Positions 1 through 9,098 are shown, numbered from the stretch's first letter. The stretch: 64,000 nucleotides of DNA from Psittacicella melopsittaci (GCF_003585925.1 NZ_NRJH01000013.1:19454-83453); one strand, 5' to 3'. Notes: generated by a model not told the origin, from the letters alone. Made by a program: numbers and translations.

Positions 1-823
1 GTACAGTTACAGGTTGAAGCTCTAGCTCTCCTGCATCTTTAGCAGCTTTAACTACTAGGTATACAGCATTTTGGGCATGCTCAAAAGCTTCTAAAGCTGT
101 TTTACCTGTTAGTAAACAAGCTAAAAGCACCCCTGTTAACATGTCCCCTGCTCCTACCGGATCACGTGGTAAATCCACAAGTGGACGCGTTAAGTGGTAA
201 AGTTTACCTGTATTGTCATCATATAAAATGCTTTCGAACTCATATGGTTGAGCTAAAGCACAACGATGTAGGTGTTTTACCATTACAATAGAAGGACCTT
301 TTTTAGCCAGTTGAATAGTTGCATTTACTGCATCAGCAAACGAATTTAATTCGCTGCCATGGAGAATTTGTAACTCTTCAAGATTAGGGCAAGTAATATT
401 CGCACGAGAAACGGCTTTATCACGAATTGCTTGGGCTACACCAGGAGCAACAATACAACCTTTTCCTGCTTTACCCATTACTGGATCTAGTAAGTATACT
501 GCATCTGGATTTTGTTCTCTAACTGTGTCTACAATTTCAAGAATTGCATCTACTTGTTCAGCCGAACCTAAATAACCAGAAAGTACAGCGTCAACTTTGT
601 GTAAGAAGTTAACTTCTGGATCCGCTAAAGTTTTTACAATTTTAATTAAATCTTCATTAGTCGTTACTGGACCTGCAAATTTAGGATAACGAGTTGATGA
701 AGAAAATTGTACGGTATTTAATGGCCATACATCTACCCCACACAGTTGCATGGGTAAAGTAGCTGCTTTATTTCCAGCATACCCATAAACTACATGAGAC
801 TGAATTGTTAAAACATTTTTCAT
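1..823 (-). CDS. pdxY: Pyridoxal kinase PdxY (3' end cut by window edge)
   Basis: This gene phosphorylates pyridoxal to pyridoxal 5'-phosphate in the B6 salvage pathway. The reading frame starts at an ATG at 823 (MKNVLTIQSHVVYGYAGNKA) and stays open to base 1, giving 274 codons without a stop. PdxY of E. coli has 287 residues, so only about a dozen residues should be missing. Recognisable blocks are the N-terminal QSHVVYG, VLSGYLGSAEQ, DPVMG with the following GCIVAPGV, and the anion-hole motif DPVGAGDMLTG with the catalytic Asp. The match to PdxY rather than PdxK rests on these blocks and on the length. It diverges from lpxB across about 200 bases. Very likely functional; the end is simply outside the window. 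Confidence 0.93.
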   Translation of the reverse strand, partial: MKNVLTIQSHVVYGYAGNKAATLPMQLCGVDVWPLNTVQFSSSTRYPKFAGPVTTNEDLIKIVKTLADPEVNFLHKVDAVLSGYLGSAEQVDAILEIVDTVREQNPDAVYLLDPVMGKAGKGCIVAPGVAQAIRDKAVSRANITCPNLEELQILHGSELNSFADAVNATIQLAKKGPSIVMVKHLHRCALAQPYEFESILYDDNTGKLYHLTRPLVDLPRDPVGAGDMLTGVLLACLLTGKTALEAFEHAQNAVYLVVKAAKDAGELELQPVTV

Positions 824-991
824 AGTACTCCAACAATGCCTAAAAGCATTGGTATGAATTTAAAGAAAGTAGTAGTTCTTAATCTTATTTTTATGTTCAT
901 AAACATAAAATACTAACTAAATTAGTATACTATAAAATGAAAAAATATTCTTAGGGATAAGTGCCTTTTTTCTCTGTAGCAAAGTTATCTT

Positions 992-1000
992 TGATATAAT
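992..1000 (+). promoter_or_regulatory. Extended -10 promoter element for lpxB
   Basis: The bases TGATATAAT form a perfect TATAAT with the upstream TG of an extended -10 element, 30 bases before the lpxB start. No good -35 hexamer is seen 16-18 bases upstream, which fits an extended -10 promoter. The same arrangement recurs before prfA and hflK in this window. Confidence 0.5.
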
Positions 1001-1030
1001 AAAACTAGTACTTATCTCCTTAGGTTAAAC

Positions 1031-3010
1031 ATGAAAGATTTATTAAATAACATCCCCTTAAATACAAAAATCTGCCTTGTAGCAGGTGAAGTAAGCGGTG
1101 ATCAATTAGGTGCTGGCTTAGTCGCACAACTTAAAACTTATCGCCCTGACCTCCAGTTTGTTGGTATAGGTGGGGATCTTATGCGAGCTCAAGGTGTCGA
1201 TACTTGGTACGACATTAGTGAACTTTCCTACTTTGGGGTCGTAGATGTAGTTTTAAGTTTACCTAAAATTCTCCGCGTAATTAGTCGCACTAAAGCTCGC
1301 CTTAAAGAATCCGGGGCGCAGTTATATATAGGTATAGATAACCCTGACTTTAATTTACGTCTTGAAACCTATGCCAAAGAAAGTCTGGGCATTAAAACTA
1401 TCCATTATGTAAGTCCTTCAGTTTGGGCATGGCGTCAAGGTCGTATTGAAACCATTAAAAAAGCATGTGATCTTGTCCTTTGCTTATTACCATTTGAAAA
1501 AGACTTTTACGATCAACATCAGCAACCAGCAGCCTTTGTTGGACACCGTCTTGCAAATACTCTGGGGGCGAGTTTACAACTGGATGCCCAAGCTTATCAA
1601 GAACTTTTAATTAACACCGCTCAGCAACGCTTAAATACTTTAAGCAATGGGCAAGTGTGGGTATCACAAGCTAAACGCTTAATGGAAGCAAGCCAAGAAC
1701 CTCTAAGTGACAGTGAGTTTATTGCTTTACAAAATCAACCGCGTGATGCTCTCAGTGGCAGTAAAATTGTTGCAGATTTAGAAGAACAAGCTCAAACAGC
1801 AAATGAAAACCAAGAGCAAGCTAAACCAGAAGAGGCAACTCTAGCAGCTCAACCTGAAAAGTCTACGCAAGCAAGCCAAGAAGAGCAAACTTCAGCAAGC
1901 CAAACTTCAACTCAGCCTGAAGAACCAACACCAGCAACAAAAGCTGAACTTACTTTAAGTGCGGGAAGCCAAAATCTTGCTCTAGGCTTTAAAGACCTAG
2001 TGCTGGGCGTTGATGGCAAATACTATTTAAGCCTCACTCCAGAGCAAGTAGATAACTTAAAAGCCCAAGCTAAAAAAGTTGAATCTGTGAGCAAAAAAGT
2101 TGAGAAAGCAACTGCAGAAGTTGAGAAAGCAACTGTAGAAGTTGAAGTTAAAGAACCAACGCTAGCTACTCCTGACTTTATTGTTAATTCTCAAAGACTA
2201 CAAGCTTTTGTTAATAACTTACCTTCGGCTCAACAAGCCTTAGCAAAACTGCAAGCTCAAGTTGAACTTGAAGTAAACCAAGTTAAAGTAGCAATTTTAC
2301 CTGGTTCACGCAGTGCGGAAATTGATTTAATTTTCCCTTGGTACTTAAGTGGTATTCGTAAAGCAATTCAAGAAAAACTTTTACCAGAGCAAGTAGAACT
2401 CTTAGTTCCTGTAGCCAAAGCTAAACTAAAAGACCAACTTATAGCTGTAGCTGCCGACTATAAGGATCTAAACTTAAAATTTATTGATGGCCATGCTCAT
2501 CAAGTGCTGCAAAGTGCAGTTTTTGCTTTAGTTTCTTCTGGAACAGCAACTCTTGATACCCTTTTATGTCATACGCCAATGCTCGTAGGCTATCGTTTAA
2601 GTGGCTTAAACTTCTTCTTAGCTAAACGCCTCATCAAAACTCCATATGTGGCTCTAGCTAATGTAATTATGGGACAAGAATTTGCTAAAGAGTTAATTCA
2701 AGATGATTTAACGGCAGCTAATATTGTTAGCCAACTTAAACCTCTTCTGGACGTAAACTACAACTTAAATATTCGTCAAGTGTACTTTTTCGAGCACTTA
2801 CGTTTACAAAAAGACTCAGATAAATTAGCAGCTCAAGCAACTCTAGCCCTTCTGGCTGGAGACCTAGAAGCCGCTACTTTAACCCAAGGAGAACAAGCAA
2901 GCTCAGATTCAGAGCCTGTAAGCTCAGATTCGGAGCCAGTAAGCTCTGACCAAGAGCCTGCTAGTGCAGAGTCAGCTCCAGAGCAACTTAAAGCTCCAAC
3001 TTCAAACTAA
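1031..3010 (+). CDS. lpxB: Lipid-A-disaccharide synthase LpxB with long low-complexity insertion
   Basis: LpxB joins UDP-2,3-diacylglucosamine and lipid X to make the lipid A disaccharide at the inner membrane. Family blocks seen are VAGEVSGDQLGAGL near residue 20, GIDNPDFN near 100, HYVSPSVWAWRQGR near 130, FVGHRLA near 170, AILPGSRSAEI near 421 and SSGTATLDTLL near 507. The protein has 659 residues against about 380 in E. coli. The excess is an insertion between residues about 190 and 415, rich in Gln, Glu, Ala and Lys, and an acidic C-terminal tail with three SSDSEP-like repeats. The insertion falls between two conserved sugar-nucleotide-binding halves, so the fold may be kept. It stands alone here, not next to lpxA or fabZ. 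Identification is firm; the role of the insertion is unknown. Confidence 0.95.
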   Translation: MKDLLNNIPLNTKICLVAGEVSGDQLGAGLVAQLKTYRPDLQFVGIGGDLMRAQGVDTWYDISELSYFGVVDVVLSLPKILRVISRTKARLKESGAQLYIGIDNPDFNLRLETYAKESLGIKTIHYVSPSVWAWRQGRIETIKKACDLVLCLLPFEKDFYDQHQQPAAFVGHRLANTLGASLQLDAQAYQELLINTAQQRLNTLSNGQVWVSQAKRLMEASQEPLSDSEFIALQNQPRDALSGSKIVADLEEQAQTANENQEQAKPEEATLAAQPEKSTQASQEEQTSASQTSTQPEEPTPATKAELTLSAGSQNLALGFKDLVLGVDGKYYLSLTPEQVDNLKAQAKKVESVSKKVEKATAEVEKATVEVEVKEPTLATPDFIVNSQRLQAFVNNLPSAQQALAKLQAQVELEVNQVKVAILPGSRSAEIDLIFPWYLSGIRKAIQEKLLPEQVELLVPVAKAKLKDQLIAVAADYKDLNLKFIDGHAHQVLQSAVFALVSSGTATLDTLLCHTPMLVGYRLSGLNFFLAKRLIKTPYVALANVIMGQEFAKELIQDDLTAANIVSQLKPLLDVNYNLNIRQVYFFEHLRLQKDSDKLAAQATLALLAGDLEAATLTQGEQASSDSEPVSSDSEPVSSDQEPASAESAPEQLKAPTSN

Positions 3011-3018
3011 ATTAAAAA

Positions 3019-3045
3019 AAGAGCAAACCTCAAGTTTGCTCTTTT
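3019..3045 (+). terminator. Intrinsic terminator after lpxB
   Basis: An inverted repeat AAGAGCAAAC / GTTTGCTCTT with a short loop is followed by a T run, 8 bases after the lpxB stop. Confidence 0.85.
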
Positions 3046-3063
3046 CACGTTCACAATAACCTT

Positions 3064-4314
3064 ATGGCAACTCTAACTCTAGTTGATTTTACCGACTCCG
3101 AGCATCAAGTGCGTTGGCTCATGAATCAAGACATTCCCTTTAATGCCGAAAAATTCTGTGCTGCTACGCCGCAAGTGCCTGGGGTATATCGCATGCTCCG
3201 CAAGGACGGACATGTTATTTATGTAGGTAAAGCCAAACAACTTCCCAAACGTTTTGCAAGCTATTTTAAAGGAAGTTCCCACCGACCTGAAATGGAACCA
3301 CAAATAGCCAATATGCAAACGGTTTTTGTGCTGCAAGACCTTCAAGCACACGAACTCGAATACAATATTTACTTAAAATTTTACTTACCCTACTACAATA
3401 AAACGAGCCCAGAAAGCTCGAAGTATTTATATTTAACTCCCGACGAACCCTATCAGAGCCTTTACCCTATGGGAGCTTATCGTCGTGATATTATCACTTT
3501 AAGTCGTCACTTAAAAAGACCTATAGATTTTATTGGACCTTTTACCAATACGCGAGCTTGGGCACAAATTATTAATGAGTTTCAAAAAACCTTTAAAATT
3601 CCAAGTTGTTCGCCAACTATTTTTCGTCGCCACCAAAAATACCAACACCCATGCGACAAATATGACTTTGGTTTATGTAAAGGACATTGTGTCTATACTA
3701 AACCTCTTGACTATAAAGCCTACTGGCAACCGATTAAGGAAATTTTTCTAAATAAAGGAGCTGCTGGTAAGGCTCTGTTTAAACAAGTTGCCGAGCAAAT
3801 GCCTGTAACCAAAGCCAATATTGCCACGCGCTCAATTCTTGATACTTTAGACTTTAGTGATAATTTTGAATTGGTTGTGCTCTATCGCGACGCTCTGGGC
3901 ACTTGCATGAGTGTAGTTGAGGTTTGTCACGGTCTGGTAATAGATGTGCGTAATCTGCTTTTAGCTTGCCCTGAGCAAACTAAAAATGTTAAACAAGCTC
4001 AATTGCGTGCCAGTGAATTAAGTAATGCCCAGCTCTATACAGGCTTTTTAGTTCCCTATTACCAAATAGTTCGTCAACACGAATATTTACCGACCAATAC
4101 TGAAATACTCAATCATCGTCCTCGCAAAGTTATAGTGCATAACTCGGGCTTATCTCCTAGTCAAGCTAAAGATATTTCCAAAGAACTATCCCAAGTGTTT
4201 GGTTATAACGTGTTGCTAGGAGCAAGATGTAAATACCAAAGTTTAATAAAACTTGCCGAATACAATGCTAAATGTGCTCTTGAGCAAAGAGTTAACTTAA
4301 TTTTACCTAAGTAA
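3064..4314 (+). CDS. uvrC: UvrC N-terminal half: GIY-YIG nuclease and iron-sulfur region
   Basis: This ORF holds the 3'-incision half of the nucleotide excision repair nuclease UvrC. The GIY-YIG motif is present as GVY at residues 40-42 and YVG at 53-55, with Arg63 and a Glu near 97 in the expected catalytic places. Four cysteines at 182, 197, 205 and 209 match the spacing of the UvrC iron-sulfur cluster ligands. The UvrB-interacting UVR helix expected near residue 240 is only weakly recognisable. The homology then runs on to the region just before the RNase H fold (a match near residues 355-410 to the stretch preceding ECFDISH in E. coli) and stops. The second half of the enzyme is the next ORF, 5 bases downstream in another frame. 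No clear Shine-Dalgarno sequence precedes the start. Confidence 0.88.
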   Translation: MATLTLVDFTDSEHQVRWLMNQDIPFNAEKFCAATPQVPGVYRMLRKDGHVIYVGKAKQLPKRFASYFKGSSHRPEMEPQIANMQTVFVLQDLQAHELEYNIYLKFYLPYYNKTSPESSKYLYLTPDEPYQSLYPMGAYRRDIITLSRHLKRPIDFIGPFTNTRAWAQIINEFQKTFKIPSCSPTIFRRHQKYQHPCDKYDFGLCKGHCVYTKPLDYKAYWQPIKEIFLNKGAAGKALFKQVAEQMPVTKANIATRSILDTLDFSDNFELVVLYRDALGTCMSVVEVCHGLVIDVRNLLLACPEQTKNVKQAQLRASELSNAQLYTGFLVPYYQIVRQHEYLPTNTEILNHRPRKVIVHNSGLSPSQAKDISKELSQVFGYNVLLGARCKYQSLIKLAEYNAKCALEQRVNLILPK

Positions 4315-4319
4315 AAGCT

Positions 4320-6386
4320 ATGTCAAATAAGCAACTTAACCACTTTTTAAGCAGTGAGATAGAGTTTTTTAATCAACTGCTACCGCATATTTTTGTCGCT
4401 AAAAACGAAAATAAACTCTTAGCCCAATTAGTTCTCGAAGTTCTTTATCAAAATCCTGTTAAAGCTACTTTGCTTGCCCAACAACTTCAAGCTCTCGAGC
4501 AAATGAGCCAAGTGTTTTTGCAAGACCGTTGTGCCCAAAAGGCAGAGCTAGCAAGTGCTACAACAAACGATAATGAAGTGAGTGTAAGCGATAGTGATAG
4601 CGATGATCCTCTAGCCCAATATCAAGCGAGCCAACAAAGTTGGAATGTTTTTGATTTTGCAGAGCAAGTAGATCTAGACGATCTCGAACGTCAAGAGTTT
4701 GCTGACTTTGAGGCAATTGAACAAGAAAAACCAAGTGCGAAGCAAAACCAAAATCTTCCTGGGCACAAACTAATTAACCAAAGCAAAAGATTTTTGGCTC
4801 AACTCAGTAAAAATATGCAACGCCAACTCGAAGAGCAGGCACAACATATTCTTTATAGCCCTTTGCCTTACTATCAAAGTACTTTTACTCTAAGCCAAGC
4901 CTATCCTGCCAAAGTCTGGGAAAAAGAATATCAAAGCACCTTAAAACTTGTCTCTCCGCAAGTTTTTCTCAGCGAGGCTTTTGAGCAATATCAAATGCAA
5001 ATGCTCAATGCTAACTTTGAGCAAGTAGAAGAAAATTTAGATAAAATTTTTGAGGGAGAGGCAATAGTTAACCTCTACCCCCATGTAAAATATCTCGAAC
5101 TAAGTCGTTTGAGTTTTAATCATACTTTGTCTATAGCTCAGGCTAAGTCAGATTTTGATTATACGAAGTTCAATTTTATTGGCGATGATACTATTACTAG
5201 CAGTAGTTGGAATAATCTTTCTGACCTTTTTGCCCTCAATGGCATTATGAATAAAATGCACTGCTTTGATATTTCCCATGATCGGGGGATGTTTACTAAG
5301 GGTTCGTGCGTAGCTGCTGATAAAAACGGAGTTCTTGCTGCCGATTATCGTCACTTTAATATCGAAGATATTACCCCAGGCGATGACTATGCCGCTATGG
5401 AACAAGCGGTAAGCAAGCGTTATCACAGTATTACCCAAGTTGAGCAAATGCCTGCAATTATTCTCATTGACGGGGGAGCTAATCAAGTTAAATCTGCCAA
5501 TGGAGCTCTTTTACCTATAGTTGCACGCCAAAAAGCCATTGAAGCCTATACTACTTTAGTTTTTCGTGGGGAAAATATTATTAGCCATTTGGCAAATAAA
5601 AACTACCAGCTCTTTAATGGGGTAAACTCAAATGTTTTTGCTTTAACTACTGCCGAGTTTATTTACAACAAACTCTTGGCACCAACCCTAGCTTATAGCC
5701 AAAATAACACTGCTTTTGTCAGTTGTGAAGAACTTGTAAGAATTTACGCTTTAGCCCCAAATAGTAAAGCTCCTAACTATTTGAGTATGCTCTATTTGGT
5801 ACATAAAGAAAAACAACAACGCCAAGAAAAAGTTAGCCAAGATATTTACAACTTTGCTGATCTAGCTTGGGATAGTGAAGAGCACTTTGCTTTTGAGTTT
5901 TCTTTTTTAGAGCAAATTCCTGCACATTTAACGGTTAAAGATATTCGTGATCTCCTGATTATGAGCCAAACTTTTGTGGAGTTTGTTTATATCACTAAAA
6001 CTATTGGCGTAACCAAACAAGAAAACCGTCGCTATACCGCAGAAAAGTTTTTAGATGGAGTAAATGGGAGTGAGATTGCTATCCCCCCTCAAAGTCCTGA
6101 ACTTTATACTATCTTAAAACTACGTGATGCAGCTCATAATTATGCCAACCGTAAACGTACAGAAAAACGTGACTCTGAGTTAGTTACAGGCAAGCAAATG
6201 CTAGCCCAAATTCCAGGTCTGGGGGCAACTAGCCTCAATAAACTCTATAGCCATTATGGCAGTACTGGGGAAATTATTAAGCAGTTGCGTCAAAGCCCTG
6301 ATCCGCGTGCTATTTTAAAGGATATAGGTCTGCCGAAAAAGGCAATAGATAACCTCTTAGAGAGCTTAGATAAGTTTCCTGTATAG
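4320..6386 (+). CDS. UvrC C-terminal half: RNase H-like nuclease and helix-hairpin-helix
   Basis: This ORF supplies the 5'-incision half of UvrC. The RNase H-like catalytic residues are visible: Asp317 in CFDISH, Asp355/356 in PGDDYAAM, Asp384 in ILIDGG, and His606 in LRDAAHNYA. A helix-hairpin-helix region (IPGLGATSLNKLY) closes the protein. The first 290 residues are unlike UvrC and rich in Gln, Glu and Ser-Asp repeats. A further insertion of about 160 residues lies between IDGG and the His-containing block. With 688 residues it is longer than a whole usual UvrC. The frame carries a stop (4308-4310) just before its own ATG, and the previous ORF also stops at 4312-4314. One base change could not rejoin them cleanly, so a genuine split is more likely than a sequencing error. 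Confidence 0.85.
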   Translation: MSNKQLNHFLSSEIEFFNQLLPHIFVAKNENKLLAQLVLEVLYQNPVKATLLAQQLQALEQMSQVFLQDRCAQKAELASATTNDNEVSVSDSDSDDPLAQYQASQQSWNVFDFAEQVDLDDLERQEFADFEAIEQEKPSAKQNQNLPGHKLINQSKRFLAQLSKNMQRQLEEQAQHILYSPLPYYQSTFTLSQAYPAKVWEKEYQSTLKLVSPQVFLSEAFEQYQMQMLNANFEQVEENLDKIFEGEAIVNLYPHVKYLELSRLSFNHTLSIAQAKSDFDYTKFNFIGDDTITSSSWNNLSDLFALNGIMNKMHCFDISHDRGMFTKGSCVAADKNGVLAADYRHFNIEDITPGDDYAAMEQAVSKRYHSITQVEQMPAIILIDGGANQVKSANGALLPIVARQKAIEAYTTLVFRGENIISHLANKNYQLFNGVNSNVFALTTAEFIYNKLLAPTLAYSQNNTAFVSCEELVRIYALAPNSKAPNYLSMLYLVHKEKQQRQEKVSQDIYNFADLAWDSEEHFAFEFSFLEQIPAHLTVKDIRDLLIMSQTFVEFVYITKTIGVTKQENRRYTAEKFLDGVNGSEIAIPPQSPELYTILKLRDAAHNYANRKRTEKRDSELVTGKQMLAQIPGLGATSLNKLYSHYGSTGEIIKQLRQSPDPRAILKDIGLPKKAIDNLLESLDKFPV

Positions 6387-6453
6387 CTAAAAAATATAAA
6401 ATGCCAAATGCATAATGTAGTTGTAAAAAGCATAATGCAAATGCAAAAAGCAA

Positions 6454-6490
6454 AAAAGCCTCTGAACTCAAAATTCGGAGGCTTTTATTT
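6454..6490 (+). terminator. Intrinsic terminator after the uvrC pair
   Basis: Arms GCCTCTGAA / TTCGGAGGC (one imperfect pair) are followed by TTTTATTTT, about 70 bases after the stop. Confidence 0.8.
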
Positions 6491-6542
6491 TATCTCAAGC
6501 ATATAACAGAACTAGTTTTTCTCTATTAAGTTAGATTTTGTC

Positions 6543-6581
6543 GGCAAAAAAAAGTCCTCTGGACTTATTAAGACAGAGGAC
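6543..6581 (-). terminator. Intrinsic terminator overlapping the stop of the first DMT gene
   Basis: Arms GTCCTCTG / CAGAGGAC lie at 6554-6561 and 6574-6581, and on the minus strand they are followed by eight T residues. The hairpin includes the stop codon of the gene ending at 6568. Confidence 0.8.
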
Positions 6582-7491
6582 GAGTATTTTTTCTGCTTTG
6601 GGATAAGTTGTAAAGATAGAGGATAATTCCACCTCCAACAATGCAAAAGTATCCTAAAATAGACCTCCAATCAGGAACAAAGCTAAAGAAAATAAAACCA
6701 AATAAACTACTCCAGAGGAGCGATGAATATTGGTAAACATTAACTTCAACCGCTGGGGCATATTTAAAAGCAAATGAAAAAGTGTATTGGGCTATTACCC
6801 CAAAAGCACTAGAAAGAAAGAGAAAAAGATAAACATGGGGATCACTATTAAAGCCCTGAAAGTCTCGAATACTAGGATAGAGACAAGCTACTACCATGAA
6901 TAAAGCTAAAGAGCTTTCTACAGTAATTGGGTTTTCAGGATTAGGAGCTAGGGCAACTAAACAACGAATAGCTAAAGCTGCTAGAGCTGCAGTTACCGCA
7001 CAAAGGATCCCAATTGCATAACTAAAAAGTAAGGGATTATTAAAACTTGGCTTAATAATAAATATAGCACCTATAATGCTAATAAATACTACCAGAACTT
7101 GTACTTTATTGATTTTGTCTTGTTTAAAGAACAAAGCCCCAAAAGGAATAATAAATATTGCCGTTAGCTTGGTCATCATATCAGCATCTGCCAAGCTTAA
7201 AGTATCCACACAGTAAACGTAAGAAAGGACGCCAATAAAGCCCATGCTACAACGCACAAACATCATAAATTCATTGCCTCGTTTAGCAAAGTAGGCAGGT
7301 GGATTAGCTTTATTCTTTTTCCGTAAAATGGTGATTACAATAAGACAAACGGCAAGGCTTAATAAACCTCGAGCCAGAGTTCGATCATAAATTGTTAAGT
7401 CTGCATATGTCAGTTTATAAAACAGTGCCATTAAGGCTCCTGAAAAAACAGAAAAGCAAACTAAAAGTATCCCTTTTGTTAATGAGGTCAT
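6568..7491 (-). CDS. DMT-superfamily (EamA) inner-membrane transporter, paralogue 1
   Basis: This is a 307-residue hydrophobic protein with about ten predicted membrane helices, arranged as two EamA repeats as in the drug/metabolite transporter superfamily. Blocks shared with the two following genes are KPSFNNPLL near residue 145, APAVEVNVYQY near 240 and a C-terminal FGFIFFSFVPDW. Such proteins export or import small metabolites, but the substrate cannot be read from the sequence. It is the last of three same-strand paralogues and the most divergent of them. Its start ATG is at 7491; no strong ribosome binding site is obvious. A terminator overlaps its end. Confidence 0.85.
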   Translation of the reverse strand: MTSLTKGILLVCFSVFSGALMALFYKLTYADLTIYDRTLARGLLSLAVCLIVITILRKKNKANPPAYFAKRGNEFMMFVRCSMGFIGVLSYVYCVDTLSLADADMMTKLTAIFIIPFGALFFKQDKINKVQVLVVFISIIGAIFIIKPSFNNPLLFSYAIGILCAVTAALAALAIRCLVALAPNPENPITVESSLALFMVVACLYPSIRDFQGFNSDPHVYLFLFLSSAFGVIAQYTFSFAFKYAPAVEVNVYQYSSLLWSSLFGFIFFSFVPDWRSILGYFCIVGGGIILYLYNLSQSRKNTRPLS

Positions 7492-7523
7492 AAACGAATA
7501 AAAGTTAAATTATTTTGTCATTA

Positions 7524-7568
7524 TAAAAAAAGGAAAGCCCTCAGTTAAACATAACAAAGGTGCTTCCC
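7524..7568 (-). terminator. Probable imperfect terminator after the second DMT gene
   Basis: On the minus strand GGAAGC pairs imperfectly with GCTTTCC across a 24-base loop, followed by seven T residues. Weaker than the others in the window. Confidence 0.45.
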
Positions 7569-7602
7569 TATTATAAGAAAATTTTTGTTTTTTGCTTGAT
7601 TT

Positions 7603-8544
7603 TTAATTAAGTTTTGCCTTAGCTTGACGATATTGACGGAGATTGTAGACATATAGCATTACTCCACCAAAGATAATTAGCACATATCCGAGAACTGTAT
7701 AGAAATCTGGGATAAAGGCAAAGAAAATCCAACCAAAAAGACTTGTCCAGAGTAAAGAGAGGTATTGATATACATTTACTTCAACTGCTGGAGCAAATTT
7801 CATGGCATAGGAGAAAGTATATTGTGCTACTACCGCAAATGCCGTAGCTAAAGCTAAGTAAGTATAAGCTAGGGCTTTACCTTCCCACCCCGTAAAGTAA
7901 TACACGGCTGGAATTACCGAAATCAGGAGAGTTACTAAAGCATAAGAACTTTCTACTGAAATAGGGTGTTCTTTATTTTTTGCGGTAGCTAAAAGATAAC
8001 GCACGGCTAAATAAGCAATAGCTGCAAGAATTGCTTGTAAAATACCAATTAAGTAACTACCTAAGAGAGGATTATCAAAGCTCGGTTTAATAATAAAGGC
8101 CGCACCCACTAAGCTAATAATTACCACTAATACTTGTACTAGATTAATTGAATCTGATTTTAACCAAAAAGCCCCAATGATAATGATAAATACGGCAGCT
8201 AGTTTATTTAACATATCCGCATCTGAGAGGCTTAAGGCATCAACTATATAAATGTAAGTTAAAATTGCTAGGCTTCCACTTACTGCCCTTACTAGCATTA
8301 AAGCAAAGTTACCTTTTTGGGAAAAGTAAGCAGGAATAATTTGCCCAGGATTATTTGAGGTCTTAGCTTTACGACGCATAGCGTAAATAAAACTGTAAGC
8401 AATAATTACACTCGCTGCTCCACGAGTTAAAAGTTTTTCATAAATAGATACATCGGCTGGAATTAGTTTGTAAAACAGAGACATTAACGCATTTGCTAAA
8501 ACAGATATACAAACTAAGAGAATGCCTTTACTTAAATCGCTCAT
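7603..8544 (-). CDS. DMT-superfamily (EamA) inner-membrane transporter, paralogue 2
   Basis: This is a 313-residue protein with about ten membrane helices and two EamA repeats, clearly paralogous to the genes on both sides. It begins MSDLSKGILLVCISVLANAL, almost the same as the third copy. It shares FAPAVEVNVYQYLSLLW near residue 250 and KPSFDNPLLGSYLIGILQAI near 150 with that copy. Copies 2 and 3 are far closer to each other than to copy 1, which suggests a recent duplication. The substrate is unknown. A cytosolic basic tail (YRQAKAKLN) ends the protein. Confidence 0.86.
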   Translation of the reverse strand: MSDLSKGILLVCISVLANALMSLFYKLIPADVSIYEKLLTRGAASVIIAYSFIYAMRRKAKTSNNPGQIIPAYFSQKGNFALMLVRAVSGSLAILTYIYIVDALSLSDADMLNKLAAVFIIIIGAFWLKSDSINLVQVLVVIISLVGAAFIIKPSFDNPLLGSYLIGILQAILAAIAYLAVRYLLATAKNKEHPISVESSYALVTLLISVIPAVYYFTGWEGKALAYTYLALATAFAVVAQYTFSYAMKFAPAVEVNVYQYLSLLWTSLFGWIFFAFIPDFYTVLGYVLIIFGGVMLYVYNLRQYRQAKAKLN

Positions 8545-8867
8545 AATATTTTTTTCTGTTGTTTATAGTGTTGTTCAAAAAAATAATTAGCGTATTATAG
8601 CACGAGAAGCAAATAAATCTAGATAAGAGCCATTTGCATTTAGAAATGACTTGATCTGTTTTTGGAGTTAAAAAATCACTTTTGCTTGGAGCTAAATTTA
8701 AGCTTCAACTTATTTCCAAGCTCGAGAGATTCGTTAACTTTTACCTGATTTCACTATTACAAAATTTAGAGTAATCGACGTGCCTAAAAGTACATTTTTT
8801 GCAAAAATAACTCAAGCTAATAGGCATACAATTTGTGTAAGTTTTAGCTTTACTTTAACTCGATTAA

Positions 8868-8912
8868 GGTTGGTTAATTATTTTAATAAATCTTTGGTTG
8901 GTTAATTATTTT
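8868..8912 (+). repeat. Two copies of GGTTGGTTAATTATTTT, 28 bases apart
   Basis: Copies at 8868-8884 and 8896-8912 are identical over 17 bases. Close relatives occur at 27471-27485 (reverse), 31389-31404 and 48622-48637, always between genes. Confidence 0.7.
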
Positions 8913-8939
8913 TATTGTTAATATCTCTAGCCCAATAAT

Positions 8940-8971
8940 AAAAAAAGGAAGCCATTTGAGCTTCCATTTTT
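8940..8971 (-). terminator. Terminator for the third DMT gene
   Basis: Arms GGAAGC / GCTTCC at 8947-8952 and 8960-8965 are followed on the minus strand by seven T residues. The hairpin lies about 140 bases beyond the stop at 9102. T-rich sequence on the other side could make it bidirectional. Confidence 0.6.
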
Positions 8972-8974
8972 TTA

Positions 8975-9098
8975 TTTTGTTTGCCTTGCTTTGGCATTAC
9001 AATGACTTGTTTTAGTATTGTTTTGGCATTGCCTTGTCTAGCAATACTTTTACATTACCTTGCTTAGCATTATTTTTGCATCTGCTTGCTTTAATTGA
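8975..9098. repeat. Degenerate tandem repeat, unit about 25 bases
   Basis: Four to five diverged units resemble TTTTGGCATTGCCTTG followed by TCTAGCAATAC. The repeat sits directly downstream of the third DMT gene and partly meets its stop codon at 9102. Confidence 0.55.

Noticed and set aside
4300..4325. A sequencing frameshift as the cause of the uvrC split
   Set aside because: Both relevant frames have stops within 7 bases and the second ORF has its own ATG and a long new N-terminus, so a single indel does not restore one frame. Not fully excluded without reads.
5401..5410. ACAAGCGGT, identical to a Pasteurellaceae uptake sequence
   Set aside because: Only one exact copy was noticed in 64 kb, inside a conserved gene; uptake sequences would be far more frequent.
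5148..5486. 112-codon ORF antisense to the second uvrC half
   Set aside because: It lies opposite conserved catalytic sequence (CFDISH to ILIDGG) and has no recognisable product.
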